From the NCBI GenBank assembly GCA_036337035.1, contig JAYZFC010000006.1, positions 1 through 64,000 on the forward strand: a stretch of DNA of 64,000 nucleotides. Direction: 5' to 3'. Positions 61,501 through 64,000 of this stretch are shown here, in pieces (position 1 is the first letter of the stretch; every line of letters starts with the position of its first letter). The position numbers and the translations under genes are program-made. The notes beneath the pieces are model-generated. The model made no database searches, was not told the origin of the DNA, and was given only the letters and a program-made list of their open reading frames with translations. Origin of the DNA: TMED78 sp036337035. GTDB lineage: Bacteria; Pseudomonadota; Gammaproteobacteria; Steroidobacterales; Rariloculaceae.

Positions 61501-62501
61501 CTATTTTGAAAAAAAACATAGCCATTATAGGATCTGGAGCTTGGGGCACTGCACTTGCGAGCCACTTGGCTAAATTAAACCATAATGTAATGATATGGGG
61601 AGTAGATGATAAAGAAATATTAGAAATTAATTCTAAAAAATCTAATAAGATCTTACCACATTATAAAATACCTAAAGGAGTCCGGGCCTCAACAAGCTTA
61701 GAAGCCGTTCTTAATCAAAGCTCTACCATGATTATTGCTGTACCTAGTCACGCATTTAGAGAAACATTAATAAAAATATCTAGAATCAATCATTCTTGCG
61801 CATCACTATCTTGGGCAACCAAGGGGTTTGAGATAGATACAGGGAAATTATTACACGATGTCGTTAAAGAAGAGCTAGGAGAAGAACTACCCACTGCTGT
61901 GATATCTGGTCCAACATTTGCTTTAGAGGTTGCTCAAGGCCAACCATCAGCAATAACAATAGCCTCTTTAGATGAAAGCTATTGTAATTACATGGCTAAT
62001 CTTATTTCGTCTATCTCATTAAGAGCATATAAATCAAACGATATTATAGGTGTAGAAGTAGGGGGATCTGTAAAAAACATATTAGCCATAGCAGCTGGTA
62101 TATCAGATGGGCTTGGGCTTGGAGCAAATACAAGGGCCGCCTTAATTACTAGAGGTTTATCAGAAATAATTAAACTAGGTACCAAATTAGGCGCAAATAA
62201 AAATACCTTTATGGGTCTTTCAGGAATGGGTGATTTGATTTTAACTTGTAGCGACGATCAATCTAGAAATAGAAGATTTGGTATAGAAATAGCTAAAGGG
62301 TGCGAAATTGAAGAAGCAAAAAGAAAAATTGGATCTACAATCGAAGGATATCTCGCAGCAAAGGCTACCTACAATATTGCTAGAAAAGCTAATATAGAAA
62401 TGCCTATTACAAATGAGGTATATAATATCATTTATGAAGGGGTGCACCCAGCAAGCGCAATAGAGAAGCTAATGAGCAGACCAATAATATCGGAGAAATA
62501 A
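61497..62501 (+). CDS. gpsA: Glycerol-3-phosphate dehydrogenase [NAD(P)+]
   Basis: Makes sn-glycerol 3-phosphate for phospholipids. The Rossmann motif is IAIIGSGAWGTALASHLA, followed by SGPTFALEVAQGQPSA, VGGSVKNILAIAAGISDGLGLGAN (catalytic Lys) and GLSGMGDLILTCSDDQSRNRRFG. 334 residues from a TTG at 61497. A second TTG at 61506 would begin with KKNIAII, the usual family start; GAGG at 61489-61492 does not clearly decide between them. Confidence 0.95.
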   Translation: MTILKKNIAIIGSGAWGTALASHLAKLNHNVMIWGVDDKEILEINSKKSNKILPHYKIPKGVRASTSLEAVLNQSSTMIIAVPSHAFRETLIKISRINHSCASLSWATKGFEIDTGKLLHDVVKEELGEELPTAVISGPTFALEVAQGQPSAITIASLDESYCNYMANLISSISLRAYKSNDIIGVEVGGSVKNILAIAAGISDGLGLGANTRAALITRGLSEIIKLGTKLGANKNTFMGLSGMGDLILTCSDDQSRNRRFGIEIAKGCEIEEAKRKIGSTIEGYLAAKATYNIARKANIEMPITNEVYNIIYEGVHPASAIEKLMSRPIISEK

Positions 62502-62511
62502 CCTGAGCACT

Positions 62512-63450
62512 ATGTCAGATAAAATTTCTATCGATTTTTGTGGATTAAAACTTAATTCACCTATAATCCTGCTTTCAGGATGTGTTGGATTTGGCAATGA
62601 ATACACACGTATTGAAGGCTTCTCAAATGAAGATCCAGGAGCAATCATCTTAAAAGGGACCACAAAAGAGCCTAGATTAGGAAACCCAGCGCATAGAGTT
62701 TGGGAAACTGATGATGGTATGTTAAATGCAATTGGCCTTCAAAACCCTGGAGTAGAAAAGGTTGTCAATGAAATATTGCCAACTCTAGATTTTAGCGAAA
62801 CCCACTTTATTGCAAACATTTGTGGATCAACTATAGAAGAATATGCTGATGTTGCAGAAAGATTTAATGACTCTCAAATAAGCGCAATAGAGATAAATAT
62901 TTCTTGTCCTAATATTAAAGAAGGGGGCGTCTCTTTTGGGAATTATCCAGAAATGTCAGCTCAAGTAGTATCAGCTTGTAGAAAAGCAACTACCAAACCT
63001 CTAATTGTAAAACTATCACCTAATCAAACTGATATAGCTAGTAACGCAAAAGCTTGTATAGAGGCAGGCGCTGATGGTTTAGCTGTAATAAATACTATCT
63101 CAGGAATGTCTATAGACATAAAAACAAAAAAACCAATTATCGGTAATATAAAAGGTGGGCTATCTGGGCCAGCAATTAAACCTATTGCCTTACTTAAAGT
63201 ATTTCAAGTCTATAAGGAAGCAAAAAAATATGGTATTCCTATCCTTGGTCAGGGAGGAATCTGTAGTGGAAATGATGCTATTGAGTTTTTTCTCGCAGGA
63301 TCAACAGCCATTGGAATAGGAACAAGCCTTTTTTATGATCCAATGACAACTAAAAAAATAAATTCTGATCTATGTGAATATCTAAATAAAAACGATATTA
63401 CATCAATAAAAGAATTAATAGGTAAAGTTAAAATTATAAATCAACCTTAA
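62512..63450 (+). CDS. pyrD: Dihydroorotate dehydrogenase, class 1B type
   Basis: A TIM-barrel flavoenzyme for pyrimidine synthesis, 312 residues. The catalytic Cys is in EINISCPNIKEGGVSFG, a pattern of class 1B catalytic subunits; GNPAHRVWETDDGMLNAIGLQNPG, KPLIVKLSPN, NTISGMSIDI and GGLSGPAIKPIAL also match. Most Gammaproteobacteria use the membrane, quinone-linked class 2 enzyme. Class 1B normally needs the Fe-S/FAD subunit PyrK, which is not adjacent. A related PreA-type dehydrogenase is an alternative, but no ferredoxin-like domain is present. Confidence 0.85.
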   Translation: MSDKISIDFCGLKLNSPIILLSGCVGFGNEYTRIEGFSNEDPGAIILKGTTKEPRLGNPAHRVWETDDGMLNAIGLQNPGVEKVVNEILPTLDFSETHFIANICGSTIEEYADVAERFNDSQISAIEINISCPNIKEGGVSFGNYPEMSAQVVSACRKATTKPLIVKLSPNQTDIASNAKACIEAGADGLAVINTISGMSIDIKTKKPIIGNIKGGLSGPAIKPIALLKVFQVYKEAKKYGIPILGQGGICSGNDAIEFFLAGSTAIGIGTSLFYDPMTTKKINSDLCEYLNKNDITSIKELIGKVKIINQP

Positions 63451-63478
63451 TAGGTTTTAATTAATTTATATAGCAATT

Positions 63479-64000
63479 GTGAGCATTCATTCAACAGCCA
63501 TAGTATCACCAAAAGCAGAAATAAGTAGCAGTGCCATAATTGGACCGTACTGCATTATAGATGAAAAAGTTAAAATAGGTCCTGGAACCAAATTAAATTC
63601 ACATATAGTAGTTGGCAGTGAGTATGGATCGGTCTCTATTGGTAAAAGAAATTTTATTCAGAGTGGAGCAATACTTGGGGGGGCTCCTCAGCACCTAAAT
63701 TATAAAAAAAATCAGGGGCAACTTGAAATAGGTGACGATAATCGGATTGGCGAAAATGTAACAATTAACTTGGGAAGCTCTCTCGGAAAAGGCAAAACCA
63801 AAATAGGCAATAAAATCTCAATTATGGCTTATGCTCATATAGGCCATGATTGTGAAATACAAGATAACTCAGTAATTACTAATTTAACTCAGCTTGCTGG
63901 TCATGTAGTTATAGGAGAACAAGCTATAATAAGTGGAATGGTCCCTATTACTCAGTTCGTTAGGATAGGTCGTTTATCTTTTGTTTCAGCTAATTCTAAA
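63479..64000 (+). CDS. LpxA-family acyltransferase homologue, cut by window end
   Basis: A left-handed beta-helix protein; 174 codons are visible and the frame is open at the end. It opens SIHSTAIVSPKAEISSSAIIGPYCII, with hexapeptide repeats throughout. IMAYAHIGHDCEI holds the histidine matching the catalytic His of LpxA, and LAGHVVIGEQAIISGM follows. The HRGT-type segment of LpxA is replaced by TINLGSSLGKGKTKIG, and gene context is pyrD rather than fabZ/lpxB, so it may be a paralogue with another substrate. Start is GTG at 63479, 28 bp after pyrD; no strong ribosome site. Confidence 0.8.
   Translation, partial: MSIHSTAIVSPKAEISSSAIIGPYCIIDEKVKIGPGTKLNSHIVVGSEYGSVSIGKRNFIQSGAILGGAPQHLNYKKNQGQLEIGDDNRIGENVTINLGSSLGKGKTKIGNKISIMAYAHIGHDCEIQDNSVITNLTQLAGHVVIGEQAIISGMVPITQFVRIGRLSFVSANSK

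Overview
The window is a low-G+C (about one third by eye), very compact piece of a chromosome from a gammaproteobacterium. Markers for that class are UbiJ and UbiK, the dapF-DUF484-xerC cluster, HemY, a UvrD-type helicase with the gammaproteobacterial C-terminus, and the gmk-rpoZ-spoT-ridA-recG block. Compaction (overlapping genes, very short spacers), base composition and respiratory gene content suggest a streamlined marine heterotroph. That assignment is inference; no rRNA or tRNA gene is present to test it. I see no insertion sequence, prophage, CRISPR array or plasmid gene.
Layout. 127-7024 (+): a TakP-like TRAP binding protein, then azurin and an aa3-type cytochrome c oxidase operon (di-heme CoxB, CoxA, two COX3 paralogues, subunit IV, a small membrane protein). 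A perfect FNR/ANR-type palindrome lies ahead of azurin. 7110-8808 (-): a DUF1080 lipoprotein and a Tat-exported aldo/keto reductase. 8917-9699 (+): glutaminyl cyclase. 18834-9732 (-): an eight-gene run ctaA-ctaB-uvrD-trkA-trkH-TPR-dctQ-dctM, which places heme A synthesis and the TRAP permease in one unit. 27381-18923 (-): gmk-rpoZ-spoT-ridA-recG-ubiA-bioB-bioC. 27465-30091 (+): rdgB, then the only large non-coding stretch (28074-28565, with a cluster of DnaA-box-like 9-mers), rpmE and gltA. 30088-33190 (-): a nucleotidyltransferase-like protein and PBP1A. 33241-36763 (+): aroK-aroB-dgt-pyrF. 36750-38405 (-): fadD. 38519-47828 (+): an SLC13/RCK permease followed by a complete trpEGDCFBA operon, a DUF2007/zinc-ribbon protein and a CinA-like protein. 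53585-47818 (-): dapF-DUF484-xerC-DUF971-ubiE-ubiJ-ubiB. 53707-57456: ParA (+), HemY (-), then UbiK, a cytochrome c and a metallo-beta-lactamase-fold protein (+). 60769-57466 (-): a PDZ-less S41 peptidase, DUF6152 protein, MltB and PpiC. 60831-64000 (+): rhodanese, grxC, gpsA, a class 1B-type dihydroorotate dehydrogenase and a partial LpxA-family protein.
The genes fit an aerobic, ubiquinone-using heterotroph. Organic-acid uptake (TRAP) sits next to terminal oxidase structural and cofactor genes; ubiquinone synthesis is represented by ubiA, ubiE, ubiB, ubiJ and ubiK; Trp, chorismate-precursor, biotin and pyrimidine synthesis are represented. No novel defence or mobile system is visible. The items most worth a second look are the candidate replication origin near 28.3 kb, the FNR-type sites and split TRAP genes tied to oxidase genes, a two-turn tandem repeat ahead of the SLC13-trp operon, the PDZ-less Ctp, the class 1B PyrD, the divergent LpxA homologue and a gene that seems to lack an ATG/GTG/TTG start in front of its signal peptide.
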